Part shown: in pieces, positions 7,225 through 7,229 of the stretch
Position numbering within the stretch: the first letter of the stretch is position 1
Layout of the letters: each line of letters opens with the position of its first letter
Assembly (NCBI GenBank): GCA_945877005.1
Contig: CAMCQL010000097.1
Span: 1 to 7,229, forward strand
Direction: 5' to 3'
Length of the DNA stretch: 7,229 nucleotides
DNA from: Chryseobacterium gleum
GTDB lineage: Bacteria > Bacteroidota > Bacteroidia > Flavobacteriales_D > Crocinitomicaceae
The notes under the pieces: generated by a model
Seen by the model: the letters and a program-made list of their open reading frames with translations, nothing else
Database searches by the model: none
What the model was told of the DNA's origin: nothing
Program-made: the position numbers and the translations under genes

Positions 7225-7229
7225 TGATT
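7224..7229 (+). CDS. Possible start of a further downstream gene (edge fragment)
   Basis: The dehydrogenase stop and a new ATG share bases as TAATG at 7222-7226, an arrangement typical of translationally coupled operon genes. Only two codons (Met-Ile) are inside the window, so no product can be assigned. By analogy with known paa clusters, a PaaI-type thioesterase or a PaaJ-type thiolase would be plausible, but that is inference from context only. Confidence 0.3.

Overview
The window is a gene-dense, AT-rich segment with every gene on the + strand. It looks like a member of the Bacteroidota, probably a flavobacterium-like lineage. The reasons are the low GC content, A/T-rich translation starts with almost no Shine-Dalgarno sequence, a perfect Bacteroidota-type -7 promoter element (TAnnTTTG) in the only sizeable intergenic gap, and gene families typical of that phylum. 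The genus cannot be named from the sequence alone.

Layout: (1) positions 2-2797 hold the 3' part of a RecB/AddA-like UvrD-family helicase fused to a C-terminal PD-(D/E)XK nuclease. The reading frame runs off the left edge, so the N-terminus with the Walker A motif lies outside the window. (2) A 50-nt gap carries a candidate promoter. (3) Positions 2848-4272 encode a 474-residue conserved protein of unknown biochemical function. (4) Six nucleotides later, 4279-5292 encodes a WYL-domain transcriptional regulator. (5) Ten nucleotides later, 5303-6076 encodes a PaaG-type enoyl-CoA hydratase/isomerase. (6) Almost touching it, 6079-7224 (alternative start 6070) encodes a PaaH-type 3-hydroxyacyl-CoA dehydrogenase. 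(7) The final TAATG suggests that another gene begins at 7224, right at the edge.

Functionally there are two blocks. The helicase-nuclease belongs to double-strand-break repair (the RecBCD/AddAB role). From 2848 onward, four genes are packed with gaps of 2-10 nt and look like one transcription unit: unknown protein, WYL regulator, paaG, paaH, and presumably more phenylacetate-catabolism genes downstream. PaaG and PaaH act on CoA intermediates of aerobic phenylacetate degradation (epoxide isomerisation and later beta-oxidation-like steps).

No RNA gene, CRISPR array, mobile element, long repeat or clear terminator is visible. I do not see a convincing new system. The points most worth following up are the uncharacterised 474-residue protein and its tight linkage to a WYL regulator at the head of a paa-type gene cluster.
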